A stretch of 46,406 nucleotides of DNA from Streptomyces sp. BR123 (GTDB taxonomy: Bacteria; Actinomycetota; Actinomycetes; Streptomycetales; Streptomycetaceae), in contig NZ_JACBGN010000025.1 in NCBI RefSeq assembly GCF_013401435.1, positions 1 to 46,406 of the forward strand, read 5' to 3'. The notes under the pieces were generated by a model. It was not told where the DNA came from, ran no database searches, and was given only the letters and a program-made list of their open reading frames with translations. Position 1 is the stretch's first letter. Every line of letters starts with the position of its first letter. A program made the translations under genes and the position numbers. Positions 1 to 7,494 of the stretch are shown piece after piece.

Positions 1-742
1 CCCCGGCCCCGTCGCCCGCCCCGGCCCCGGACTCGGCACGCCGCTCGGCGATGATCCGGTCGCACACGGCGTACAGCTCGTCCATCGCGGCGGCGGCCCG
101 CCGGTTGCCGGGCGTGGGCCAGTTCCGCGGGACGTTGGCGGGGGAGTAGCCGCGGCGGAGCACGTACTCGGTGATGACCGGAAAACACCGGTCGACGACA
201 TCGACGGTGGCGTCCACGTCGGTACCGAAGAGGATGCGGGCGACGGCGCGCAGCGCGAGCTGCATCATCTCGTCGGAGACGTCGACGACCCCGCCGGGGG
301 CCTGGGCCCACCGGGTGAGCGTGGCCTGCGTCTCGTCGGCGACGGCACCGGCGTAGCCGTCCACGCGCCGCTTGGTGAACAGCGGCTGCACCAGTCGGCG
401 CTGGCGCAGGTAGTCCTCGTCCTGGCTGGTCAGCAGGCCGTTGCCGAAGGAGTCCCGGATCTCCTGGTAGAAGCTGTTGTCCTTGCGGAAATCGGCCGAC
501 TGCGCGGCCAGGACCTGCTGGGCGCCCTCCGCGGAGAACACGCAGTACAGCTCGGCCCGCAGACCGGGCGGGCCGGCGGTGATCCGTACGACGTCGCCGT
601 GCTGCGCCTGGGCGCGCAGGTAGGTGCCGAGCGAGTCCGACTTCAGGTCGAACAGCGAACCCAGCAGCGGGACCCCCGCGAGCGACGGCACCTCCGCGCC
701 GGCTCCGCCGTCCGCCCGTGCCCGTGATTCCACTGCTGCCAT
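1..742 (-). CDS. Cytochrome P450, N-terminal part (cut by window edge)
   Basis: The reading frame starts at the ATG at 742 and stays open to the left edge, so only about 247 N-terminal residues are present. Visible P450 features are the proline-rich entry (PSLAGVPLLGSLFDL), the B-C region with FRKDNSFYQEIRDSFGNGLL, and the C-helix DYLRQRRLVQPLF, whose arginines normally contact the haem propionate. The oxygen-binding I-helix, the ExxR motif and the haem cysteine lie outside the window. P450s of this kind are soluble monooxygenases that need a ferredoxin, and a 3Fe-4S ferredoxin gene lies 1.1 kb upstream on the same strand. The start has GAGGGGG a few bases upstream. The CYP family and substrate cannot be told. 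It could be tailoring for the nearby peptide cluster, but this is only proximity. Confidence 0.9.
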   Translation of the reverse strand, partial: MAAVESRARADGGAGAEVPSLAGVPLLGSLFDLKSDSLGTYLRAQAQHGDVVRITAGPPGLRAELYCVFSAEGAQQVLAAQSADFRKDNSFYQEIRDSFGNGLLTSQDEDYLRQRRLVQPLFTKRRVDGYAGAVADETQATLTRWAQAPGGVVDVSDEMMQLALRAVARILFGTDVDATVDVVDRCFPVITEYVLRRGYSPANVPRNWPTPGNRRAAAAMDELYAVCDRIIAERRAESGAGAGDGAG

Positions 743-1139
743 GGCCGCCCCCTCGACACCGTGCTGACGGATCGATTCTGCACGGTCCGGCCTGCGGTGG
801 CGAGATCTGCAACCCCATCCGGCCGAAACCGGCCATTCCCTTTCCGTGGCCCGGCTCCCGGCCCCCATCCCGTTCGGGCTGATTGCCGCAGGCGATGCCG
901 TCGGTGTCGCGGTCGAGGCTGCGGCTGCAGACCGACTGGCCGCGCCGGATCGTGCCGCGCCCGCCTTCGGCGGGTGCGGCGTCGGCCCCCGCCTGCGCGG
1001 GCAGGGCGTGCGGGGCGCCACCAGCGGCAGTTCGACGGCCGTGGCCGGGCTTACCGGGCTCCGGGCGGCCCGGGTCCGGAAGCACACGGACCACTGCACG
1101 CGCCGCATCGCGACGCCTTCTCAGGCCACCCGGCCGGCT
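743..1139. other. Gene-free stretch between P450 and NUDIX gene
   Basis: No convincing gene is seen in these 397 bases. Open frames on both strands are arginine-rich and proline-rich shadows without family likeness. The stretch should carry the promoter of the P450 gene on the minus strand. I cannot point to a clear -35/-10 pair or a hairpin. Confidence 0.5.
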
Positions 1140-1643
1140 TCAGTCCCCCCAGTCCCAGGTGTCGAAGTACGTGGCGGTCCCGGTCCGGCGTGCCTCCATG
1201 GCGGCTTCGAGCCGCGCGAAGTCCTGCGGCGGCATCAGGTTCCGCCACCGGTCGAGCGGCAGCGCCCGTACGTCGTCGTGCTCGGCCGGGTCCAGGGCGA
1301 TGCGCCGGATCTGCCCGGCGGTGAGCCGGCCCCCGTCGAAGACGAAGCCGATCGAGCTGTACGGCCACTTCCTGCCCGGCAGCCCGAAGACCGTGGTCAG
1401 GAGCCGCGGCGGGCCGTCGTGGACGATGCCGGTCTCCTCCCGGCACTCGCGCAGCGCGGTCTCCCAGGGCCGCTCGCCCTCCTCCATGCCGCCGCCGGGC
1501 CACTGCCACGGGTGGCTGCGCGAGTACACCGCCCGCAGCTGCACCGGCCGTTCCTGCTCGTCGGTGAAGAACAGGCAGGCGAAGGCGGTCGCCTTCGGCA
1601 GGGTCGCGGCGAACTCCTCGGGCGGCAGCCAGGTGGAGGTCAC
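1140..1643 (-). CDS. NUDIX hydrolase
   Basis: A 167-residue protein with a complete Nudix box at residues 51-73: G51, E57, then RECREETGI, fitting GX5EX7REUXEEXGU exactly. This motif binds Mg2+ and positions water for cleavage of a nucleoside diphosphate linked to another group. The N-terminal strand, the WQWPGGG entry and the C-terminal helices fit a single-domain NUDIX fold. The start is GTG at 1643, which overlaps the stop of the upstream ferredoxin gene (GTGA, 4 bases), so the two are translationally coupled. The substrate cannot be inferred. A house-cleaning pyrophosphatase role is the default for the family. Confidence 0.9.
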   Translation of the reverse strand: MTSTWLPPEEFAATLPKATAFACLFFTDEQERPVQLRAVYSRSHPWQWPGGGMEEGERPWETALRECREETGIVHDGPPRLLTTVFGLPGRKWPYSSIGFVFDGGRLTAGQIRRIALDPAEHDDVRALPLDRWRNLMPPQDFARLEAAMEARRTGTATYFDTWDWGD

Positions 1644-1840
1644 GCGCCGGGCAGGGTGATCGCCTGCACGGGGCAGGCCCGGGCGGCCTCCTTCAGCATG
1701 GGGTCGCCGCCGCCGTCCTCCTGCCCGGGAATGACCATCCCGAACCCGTCGTCGTCACTGGTGAACACCGCGGGCGCGCGCAGGGCGCACTGGCTGCTGC
1801 CGATGCAGACGTCGGTGTCGATGCTGATCCTGTCGGACAT
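1640..1840 (-). CDS. 3Fe-4S ferredoxin (P450 partner type)
   Basis: A 66-residue acidic protein. Cysteines at 12 and 18 (CIGSSQC) and at 56 (ACP) give the three-cysteine pattern of actinobacterial [3Fe-4S] ferredoxins that pass electrons to cytochrome P450s. I chose the ATG at 1840 because the protein then begins directly with the conserved MSDRISIDTDVCIG; a longer frame to 1936 has no family likeness. It is the first gene of a minus-strand unit with the NUDIX gene, and the truncated P450 lies further downstream, so it is the likely redox partner of that P450. A ferredoxin reductase is not present in the window. Confidence 0.92.
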   Translation of the reverse strand: MSDRISIDTDVCIGSSQCALRAPAVFTSDDDGFGMVIPGQEDGGGDPMLKEAARACPVQAITLPGA

Positions 1841-2071
1841 GGATCCGGCCCTTCTGGCATCCCGGTGCACGCGGTCGCATGCGCGTTGCTCATGATCGCC
1901 GCCAGGGGCGCCCGGATCGGCGAGTCGCCCCGACAATCACCCCTTCGGCCGAGCCGGGGCGCCCGCTCGGCGCCATGAACCGCGGGCGATCGCAGCCCCG
2001 GGCAGGGGGCGAAGTGGCCGTGGCGCAGACGAAGGAACCGGGCGGCCGCCGGGAAGGGGCGGACACCGTAC

Positions 2072-2415
2072 CGGCACGACGGCGGGCGCCTGCACCTGAT
2101 CAGGCGCGAGCACGGTGCCGCCGTGGTCGACCGCATCGCCCGGGACATGGTGCTGCCCTCGCACGGCGACGGCGGGCAGGCCCGGTACCCGGGTCCTCCG
2201 CCCGCCGGTTCGGCGCGGCCACCGGCACCACCCCGCACGCCTGACTGAGGGAGTTGCGGCTGAGCGGCGCCGGGGAGCTCCCGGGGACGACGGACCTGCC
2301 GGTCGAGGAGACCGCCCGCACGGTCGGCCGCGGCAGCGCAGCCGTCCTGCGCGAGCAGTCCGTCCGCCGCAGGGGCATCCCGCCCCTGCTCGTACCGCCG
2401 GTCCGCGGGGCTTCG
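2072..2415 (+). pseudogene. Decayed GlxA/FtrA-type AraC-family regulator
   Basis: Three separate stretches match the GlxA family (DJ-1/PfpI domain plus AraC helix-turn-helix). From 2072, one frame reads LHLIRREHGAAVVDRIARD, then GDGGQAR: the end of the DJ-1-like domain. From 2194, in another frame, comes ARRFGAATGTTPHA, the first recognition-helix region. The next codon, Trp in the family (PHAWL), is TGA at 2242. The same frame then continues as TTDLPVEETARTVG and GSAAVLREQSVRRRGIPP, the second helix-turn-helix. The linker and first HTH helix are missing (roughly 60 residues by family comparison). Nothing resembling the N-terminal half is found upstream. The gene is therefore dead through deletion, frameshift and a stop codon. 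The comparison with intact members is from memory. Confidence 0.8.
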
Positions 2416-2416
2416 G

Positions 2417-3523
2417 TCAGGCGTTCCGGAGGGCGGCGACCAGGTCGGCGACCAGGTGGGCGCGCTCGGCCATCGCCTCGACCACCACGTACTCGTGGTC
2501 GGCGTGGGCGCCGCCGCCGACCGCGCCGAGGCCGTCGAGGGTGGGCACGCCCAGGGCGGCGGTGAAGTTGCCGTCGCTGCCGCCGCCGACCGCCCGGCCC
2601 TCGATACCGGGGCGCAACCGCTGTGCCAGCGCGAAGAGTTCGGCGGACGCCGACTCGGGCATCGGGGGCCGGCCGATGGAGCCCTCCACCGTGATCTCCG
2701 CCCCGTCGAGGTGCGGGGTCAGGGCGGCGAAGGCCGATTCGATGCGTTCCTTCTCCGCGTTCGACTCCACCCGCACATCGACGCTGACGGTCGCCTCGGC
2801 GGGGACGACGTTGTCCAGGGTGCCCGCGGCGGCGACGGTCGGGGTGACCGTGGTGCCGATGCCGGGCCGGCCGAGCGCGGCGATGTCCAGCACCTGGTGC
2901 GCCGCCTCCACCAGGGCGTTCACCCCGGCGGCGGGTTCGAGACCCGCGTGCGCGGCCCGGCCCGTGATGGAGACGCGGAAGGAACCGCAGCCTTTGCGGC
3001 CGGTCTTGAGGCCGCCGCCGTCCGCGGCGCCCTCGACCACGAGCACCGCCCCGCAGGCCACGGCCCGTTCCTCGATGAGGGCCCGCGAGGAGCGGGAGCC
3101 GACCTCCTCGTCGGCGGTCACCAGGATCTCCACGCCCGACCGGTCCCCGAGCGCGGCCACCCCGTGCACGGCCTGCACGAGGCCGCCGAGCATGTCGAAG
3201 ACCCCGGGGCCGGTCGCACGCCCGTTCTCGACGGCGAACGGGCGCCGCTCCAGGGTGCCGAGCGGGAACACCGTGTCGTGGTGGCCGAGGATCAGGACCT
3301 TGGGCTCGCCGCCGCCCGACCAGTGGACGTGCGGCCCGGCCTCGCTCTCGACGAGGACGGCGTGCCCGCCGAGGCGGTGCTCGATGACGCCGGCGACGGC
3401 CTTCGCCGAAGCCGTCAGGGCATCGGGGTCACGCGACGGCGACTCGGTTTCGACGAGCGTCCTGAGGTCATCGAGCATTGCTTCCACACTCACACGGCCT
3501 GTCTTCTGCGTCGTCATCGTCAT
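2417..3523 (-). CDS. M20 family metallopeptidase (glutamate carboxypeptidase-like)
   Basis: A 368-residue M20/ArgE-DapE-CPG2 type peptidase. The two-metal site is visible: HxD in GHHDTVFP (about 81-83), the bridging Asp in GVFDMLGG (about 110), the catalytic and metal Glu pair in TADEEVGS (about 139-140), an acid in VVEGA (about 164) and the last His in GGGAHADHEY near the C-terminus. The dimerisation lid domain lies between. It is cytoplasmic, with no signal peptide. I take the ATG at 3523; the frame can extend to a TTG at 3529, and an ATG at 3517 is also possible. It is transcribed divergently from the repeat-peptide gene, 291 bases away, and ends against the GlxA relic. The family removes C-terminal residues or amide-linked groups from small peptides and N-acyl amino acids, so a role in processing the neighbouring peptide is possible but unproven. 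Confidence 0.88.
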   Translation of the reverse strand: MTMTTQKTGRVSVEAMLDDLRTLVETESPSRDPDALTASAKAVAGVIEHRLGGHAVLVESEAGPHVHWSGGGEPKVLILGHHDTVFPLGTLERRPFAVENGRATGPGVFDMLGGLVQAVHGVAALGDRSGVEILVTADEEVGSRSSRALIEERAVACGAVLVVEGAADGGGLKTGRKGCGSFRVSITGRAAHAGLEPAAGVNALVEAAHQVLDIAALGRPGIGTTVTPTVAAAGTLDNVVPAEATVSVDVRVESNAEKERIESAFAALTPHLDGAEITVEGSIGRPPMPESASAELFALAQRLRPGIEGRAVGGGSDGNFTAALGVPTLDGLGAVGGGAHADHEYVVVEAMAERAHLVADLVAALRNA

Positions 3524-3814
3524 GTGCAAAGCCTAATCCGCACGCCCGCAGCGCCGCCCGAGCGCCGCAGCGGGGGCACACGCCGCGCGGTCGCGGGCCG
3601 GCCCCGCGCAGTGCCTGCCGTGCTCGCCCCCGCCGCTCTCGCGACGGCCGAACTACACGCTGGCGCGGGCGAGTTGGACCTGACGTATTTCCGGACCGCG
3701 GCTCCCCCGAACCGTGCAGTATCCATGAAGGTTCGTGAGGAATGCACCTGGGCGGCGACATTTGATGCCCGTAACGTTTTTCTCGTCACTGACAGCGAAA
3801 CGGGAGGTATTTCC
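3524..3814 (+). promoter_or_regulatory. Divergent control region of M20 gene and repeat-peptide gene
   Basis: The last roughly 100 bases before the peptide start are clearly lower in GC than the surroundings (for example around 3760-3800), as is usual for Streptomyces promoters and leaders. I cannot assign a -35/-10 pair with confidence. A GGGAGG ribosome binding site stands 7 bases before the ATG at 3815. The upstream in-frame codons have about 50% third-position GC, so they do not look coding. Confidence 0.5.
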
Positions 3815-3934
3815 ATGATCTCGACCGTCAAGGCCAACGTCGTCACCGCCGTCGTCCACAACCGTGCCGTCGTCCACAACCGTGCGGTCGTGCACAACCG
3901 CGCCGTCGTGCACAACCGCTCGGTTGCCAAGTGA
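3815..3934 (+). CDS. Candidate RiPP precursor with four VVHNRA hexad repeats
   Basis: A 39-residue peptide: a 12-residue head (MISTVKANVVTA), four hexads at residues 13-36 (VVHNRA three times, then VVHNRS) and a tail VAK. The start is fixed by GGGAGG 7 bases upstream. All nucleotide differences between repeats are silent (GTC/GTG, CGT/CGC, GCC/GCG) except the last Ala to Ser. This means the amino-acid sequence is under selection. It sits just before a fused YcaO cyclodehydratase gene, the usual place of a substrate gene, with a hairpin between them. There is no Cys; Ser and Thr occur only at 3, 4, 11 and 36, so the repeats themselves offer no azoline substrate. I do not recognise this peptide from any described RiPP class. 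The substrate role is inferred from context. Confidence 0.78.
   Translation: MISTVKANVVTAVVHNRAVVHNRAVVHNRAVVHNRSVAK
3851..3922 (+). repeat. Four tandem 18-bp in-frame repeats
   Basis: The units are 3851-3868, 3869-3886, 3887-3904 and 3905-3922. Units 1 and 2 share GTCGTCCACAACCGTGC, and units 3 and 4 share GTCGTGCACAACCGC. This pairing suggests a duplication followed by a second duplication, or pairwise homogenisation. Each unit encodes one VVHNR(A/S) hexad. Copy number could vary between strains. Confidence 0.95.
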
Positions 3935-3958
3935 AGGTGACCCTCTGAGGTCCTTCCA

Positions 3959-3989
3959 CCACGGTCCCGGGTTCCTCCCGGGACCGTGG
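3959..3989 (+). terminator. Perfect hairpin between peptide gene and ycaO gene (attenuator)
   Basis: A 13-bp perfect stem, CCACGGTCCCGGG at 3959-3971 paired with 3977-3989, closes a 5-base loop (TTCCT). It lies 25 bases after the peptide stop and ends 25 bases before the ycaO start. There is no T-run, as is common for Streptomyces terminators. The likely effect is partial termination or 3'-end protection, giving much more precursor than enzyme message, a layout common in RiPP operons. Confidence 0.8.
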
Positions 3990-4014
3990 CACTTTGCACA
4001 AGGAGTCATTTCCC

Positions 4015-6198
4015 ATGGGGGCTGATATGCCGGCGGACGACACCACCGCTCTGGAACTCGTCGGCGCAGAGGTATACGACCTCGAACAGGATCTGTGCTT
4101 TCTCGTCACTCCGAACGGCGGGGAGTTCTACATTTCCGCCCCGCCGTCCGAGTTCCGCGCTTGGCTGGCGCGCTGCGACGGAACGAGGTCCCGCAGCGAA
4201 CTGCTCGCGGGAACGGCCCCCGAATACGCCGAAGTGCTCGACGTCCTGCGGCACGACGGCTGCCTGCGTCCGGCCGAGGCCGCCCGCGACGCCGAGCGGG
4301 CGGAGCGCGTGGCGCGCACCACGGTCCTCGTCACCGGCGCGCCGGAACTCACCGCACCCCTCGCCCTCGCGCTCGGCACCACCGGCTACGCGCACGTCGG
4401 GCCGGCCCCGCAGGACCTGTCCGCCGTCGACGTCCGCGACACCGTGCTCGTCGCCGCCTTCGCCCACCCCGCGCACCGGGAACTGGCCCGCATCGACGAG
4501 CTGTGCGCCCGGCTCGGCCTGCGCTGGCTGCCGCTGCGCCACGAACGCGGCCGGGCCGTCCTCGGCCCCGCCGTCACCCCCGGTGCCACGGCGGACTTCG
4601 CGGACGTGCTGGACCGCCGGCTCTCCGCGGCCCACGACCCCCGGATCGTCGAGGCGATGCGGGCCGCGCCGCGGCCCGAAGGCCACCGGCTCCGCGACGG
4701 CGACGTCCGCTGGACCCTGGCACAGCTCGGCACCTACCTGGAGCGCTGGATCGCGGGCGAGGCCGCCGTCGACGAGGTCGAGCTCGACCCGCGCCGGCTC
4801 GACCGGATCCAGCGCACCATCCTGCCGGTTCCGACGCGGCCGCGGCCCGTGGTGCGCGGCAACCCCGAGGCGGACCTGCTCGTCGACGACCAGGTCGGCG
4901 TGGTGACCGGCGTCCAGGAGCTGGCACCCCTGCCGGGCATGCCGGCGCGGCTGCGGGTGTGCGCGGTGGACGTCGCCGACATGCGGCGCGTCGCGGACTG
5001 GCCCAACGACCGGCAGGCCTTCGGCACGTCCTGGTCCGATTTCGACGCCGCCCGCCGCAGCGCCGTCGGCGAGGCGGTCGAACGCTACTGCGGCAGCCGA
5101 CTGCCCGAGGACCGGCTCCGGTTCGGGAGCCACGCCCAGCTGCGCAGGGCCGGGGTGCCCGCCCTCGACCCGCGCCGGCTGCACCTGTACTCGCAGCGCC
5201 AGTACCGCAGCGAGGGCTTCCCCTTCGCGCCGCTGACCGTGGACGCGGAGTGCGCCTGGGTCGAGGGCCGCTCGTGGACGACCGGCGAGCCGGTGTGGGT
5301 CCCCGCCTTCCTCGTCGCCCACGGGGAGCACGACCCGGTCGCCTATTCCGATCCGCTGGTGGCAGGCGTGGCCTGCGGCGTCAGCGAGGAGCACGCCGTC
5401 ACCTCGGGCCTCGAAGAGGTGATCGAGCGCGACACCACGATGCTGTGGTGGGCCAACGCCGCCCGTCTTCCCCGGCTGCCGGTGACCGACCGGATCCGCG
5501 AGCTGGTCGCGGACAGCCTGGACGCGTACGACATCACCCTGATCCACCTGGACAACGAGTTCGACGTCCCGGTGCTCGCCGCGGTCGTGCGCGACCGGGC
5601 CCACGGGTGGCTGGCCATCGGCTTCGCCACCCGCCCCGACCCGCAGGAGGCGGCGGAGAAGGCCCTCGCCGAGGGGTTCACCCTGCACCACACCTGCCGC
5701 TTCCTCGACGACGACAAGGCGCTGGCGGGCGGCGTGGCGGAGCTGCCGCACCTGGGCAACCTCAAGCCGTACCGCGCCGACCGCCGCTATCTCGACTCCT
5801 ACCGCCCGGACTTCGGCGACGTCCGGGACCTGCTGTGCCAGCAGCAGGTCCACCTCGACCCGCGGGCCGGCGCGCGGGTCGCACCCTGGCTGCAGGACCT
5901 CCCCGCCCGCCCCTGGGACGGACTGCCCGCCCTCGCCCGGCGGAGCCTCGACGCCTACCGCGAACGGGTCGAGGCCCGCGGCTTCGAAGTGATCAGCGTC
6001 GACCTGACGACCTGTGACGCCGAAGCCGCCGGGTTCAGCGCCGCCCACACGATCGTGCCCGGACTCGTGTCGAACTTCCCCGCCGGCATGCCCATGTGGG
6101 GCGACGGCAGGATCGGCCGTGCGGGCGTCAGGCTCGGCCTGCGGCCGCAGCCGCTGTCCGAGGAGGAGTTCAACGTCTTCCCACTACCCCACGCGTGA
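4015..6198 (+). CDS. Fused RRE/E1-like-YcaO cyclodehydratase (TOMM type)
   Basis: A 727-residue protein, of the length usual for fused cyclodehydratases. Residues about 8-95 look like the winged-helix peptide-binding domain (GGEFYISAPPSEFRAWLARCDG... YAEVLDVLRHDGCL). Residues about 100-220 form an E1/ThiF-like Rossmann region. From about 320 onward lies the YcaO domain: SAVGEAVERYCG (about 349) and LEEVIERD (about 467), which carry the Mg-ATP glutamates, and TRPDPQEAAEKALAEG (about 538). The protein ends FNVFPLPHA, close to the proline-rich tail of azoline-forming YcaO proteins. No CxxC pair is present, so the zinc tetrad of many E1-like partners is missing. The start at 4015 has AAGGAG 9 bases upstream; a TTG at 3994 was rejected. 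Predicted role: ATP-dependent backbone modification of the upstream peptide. No SagB-like dehydrogenase is nearby. Confidence 0.9.
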   Translation: MGADMPADDTTALELVGAEVYDLEQDLCFLVTPNGGEFYISAPPSEFRAWLARCDGTRSRSELLAGTAPEYAEVLDVLRHDGCLRPAEAARDAERAERVARTTVLVTGAPELTAPLALALGTTGYAHVGPAPQDLSAVDVRDTVLVAAFAHPAHRELARIDELCARLGLRWLPLRHERGRAVLGPAVTPGATADFADVLDRRLSAAHDPRIVEAMRAAPRPEGHRLRDGDVRWTLAQLGTYLERWIAGEAAVDEVELDPRRLDRIQRTILPVPTRPRPVVRGNPEADLLVDDQVGVVTGVQELAPLPGMPARLRVCAVDVADMRRVADWPNDRQAFGTSWSDFDAARRSAVGEAVERYCGSRLPEDRLRFGSHAQLRRAGVPALDPRRLHLYSQRQYRSEGFPFAPLTVDAECAWVEGRSWTTGEPVWVPAFLVAHGEHDPVAYSDPLVAGVACGVSEEHAVTSGLEEVIERDTTMLWWANAARLPRLPVTDRIRELVADSLDAYDITLIHLDNEFDVPVLAAVVRDRAHGWLAIGFATRPDPQEAAEKALAEGFTLHHTCRFLDDDKALAGGVAELPHLGNLKPYRADRRYLDSYRPDFGDVRDLLCQQQVHLDPRAGARVAPWLQDLPARPWDGLPALARRSLDAYRERVEARGFEVISVDLTTCDAEAAGFSAAHTIVPGLVSNFPAGMPMWGDGRIGRAGVRLGLRPQPLSEEEFNVFPLPHA

Positions 6199-6207
6199 GG
6201 GATACCG

Positions 6208-7494
6208 ATGGCTGTCATCGACACACTGGGCCTGCCGAACACCAAGGGCCGCAGGCCCCTGATCGCCGCGCAGGTCGTCGACGCCCTGGGCACCGGGCTC
6301 TTCCTCCCGTTCGCCGTCGTGTACTTCCACGCAGCCAAGGGCATCCCCCTGACCACCGTCGGCCTGATGCTGTCCGCCGGAGCGCTGCTCTCACTGCCCG
6401 CGGGACCGCTGGGGGGCCGGCTGATCGACCGGATCGGGCCGCGGGGCGTGCTGGTCGCGAGCAACCTGATCCGGGTCCTGACCTTCACCGCCTACGTGTT
6501 CACCGACACGCCCTGGCAGCTGGTCCTGCTGGTCACGGCCACCCTGTGGGGCGACAGCCTGTTCCGGCCCGCGGTCTTCGCGCTGGTGGCGCAGGTCGCC
6601 GACGACGGGCACCGGGCGCGCTGGTACGCGATGGACCGGTCCCTGCGCAACGCCGGGATCGGCGCCGGCGGACTGGTGGGCAGCACGCTCGTCGGCTGGG
6701 GCGGCACCTCGGGCTACACGGCCGTGGTCGCGCTGAACGCCGTGTCGTTCCTCGTCGCGGCCGGGCTGGTCGCGACCTGGCGCCGGACCGCCGCCCCGCG
6801 CCCCGCCGGAGCCGCCGGCCCGGACGTTCCGGCCGGGGACGGCGTTCCGGCCGGGGAGGCTCCGGAGCAGCGGCGCGGCGGGTACCGGGAGGTGCTCGCC
6901 GACCGGGCGTTCCTCGGCGTCCTGGCCACCGTCTGGGTGTTCGCGCTGTGCGACCTCGCGCTGACCGTGCTGCTGAGCGCGTACGTGATCGAGGCACGCG
7001 GGCTGCCGGCCTGGCAGCCGGGGATGCTGTTCGCCATCAACACCGTCATGGTGGTGCTGGCGCAGACCGCACTGGCCAGGGCGGTCGAGCGGTACCGGCG
7101 GCCCGGAGTGCTCCAGGTGGCGGCCGTCCTGTGGATGGTGTCCTTCGTCCTGTTCGCCGCGGTGCCCGGCGAGCACGCCGGACTGGCCTTCGGCGGGCTC
7201 GTGCTGGGCATGGTCGTCTTCACGGTCGCGGAGCTGCTCCAGGCCCCGACCAGCAGTGCGCTGATCGTGGGCATGGCCGCGGGGCACCTTCGCGGCCGGT
7301 ACCTGGGGCTGGAGGAGCTGATGTGGAGCCTGGCCAAGGTGCTGGCTCCGACGGTGTTCACCTGGCTGCTGGCCCGGGGGGCCGGCCTGCCGTGGCTCGC
7401 GCTCGGCCTCTGCTGCCTCGCGGCGGTCGTGCTGCTCCGGCGACTCCACCGGGTGCTGCCCGCACACGTCCAGCGCGAGACCGTCGATGCCTGA
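6208..7494 (+). CDS. MFS transporter (probable peptide exporter)
   Basis: A 428-residue protein with about twelve hydrophobic segments. The MFS loop signature lies after segment 2 (GGRLIDRIGPRGVLVASN), and a charged linker at about 190-225 splits the two halves. The start codon is 9 bases after the ycaO stop with GAGGG in front, so the genes are co-transcribed and probably coupled. The family uses the proton gradient to export small molecules. In this context export of, or self-resistance to, the modified peptide is the best guess. There is no ABC transporter in the cluster. Confidence 0.88.
   Translation: MAVIDTLGLPNTKGRRPLIAAQVVDALGTGLFLPFAVVYFHAAKGIPLTTVGLMLSAGALLSLPAGPLGGRLIDRIGPRGVLVASNLIRVLTFTAYVFTDTPWQLVLLVTATLWGDSLFRPAVFALVAQVADDGHRARWYAMDRSLRNAGIGAGGLVGSTLVGWGGTSGYTAVVALNAVSFLVAAGLVATWRRTAAPRPAGAAGPDVPAGDGVPAGEAPEQRRGGYREVLADRAFLGVLATVWVFALCDLALTVLLSAYVIEARGLPAWQPGMLFAINTVMVVLAQTALARAVERYRRPGVLQVAAVLWMVSFVLFAAVPGEHAGLAFGGLVLGMVVFTVAELLQAPTSSALIVGMAAGHLRGRYLGLEELMWSLAKVLAPTVFTWLLARGAGLPWLALGLCCLAAVVLLRRLHRVLPAHVQRETVDA

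Noticed and set aside
3851..3922. Possible CRISPR or VNTR array
   Set aside because: The units abut without spacers, are 18 bp and stay in frame with a short coding sequence that has its own ribosome binding site.
3725..3934. A longer 69-residue version of the repeat peptide starting at the in-frame ATG at 3725
   Set aside because: There is no ribosome binding site before 3725, and the extra 30 codons have only about half G/C in third position, unlike genes here. The ATG at 3815 has GGGAGG at ideal distance.
3520..3999. Minus-strand frame with repeated LCTTAR/LWTTAR units
   Set aside because: It is the complement of the VVHNR repeats and would overlap the M20 peptidase start. No start signal or context supports it.
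4006..6048. A 680-residue minus-strand open frame across ycaO
   Set aside because: It is the antisense shadow of the YcaO gene, with no recognisable domain.
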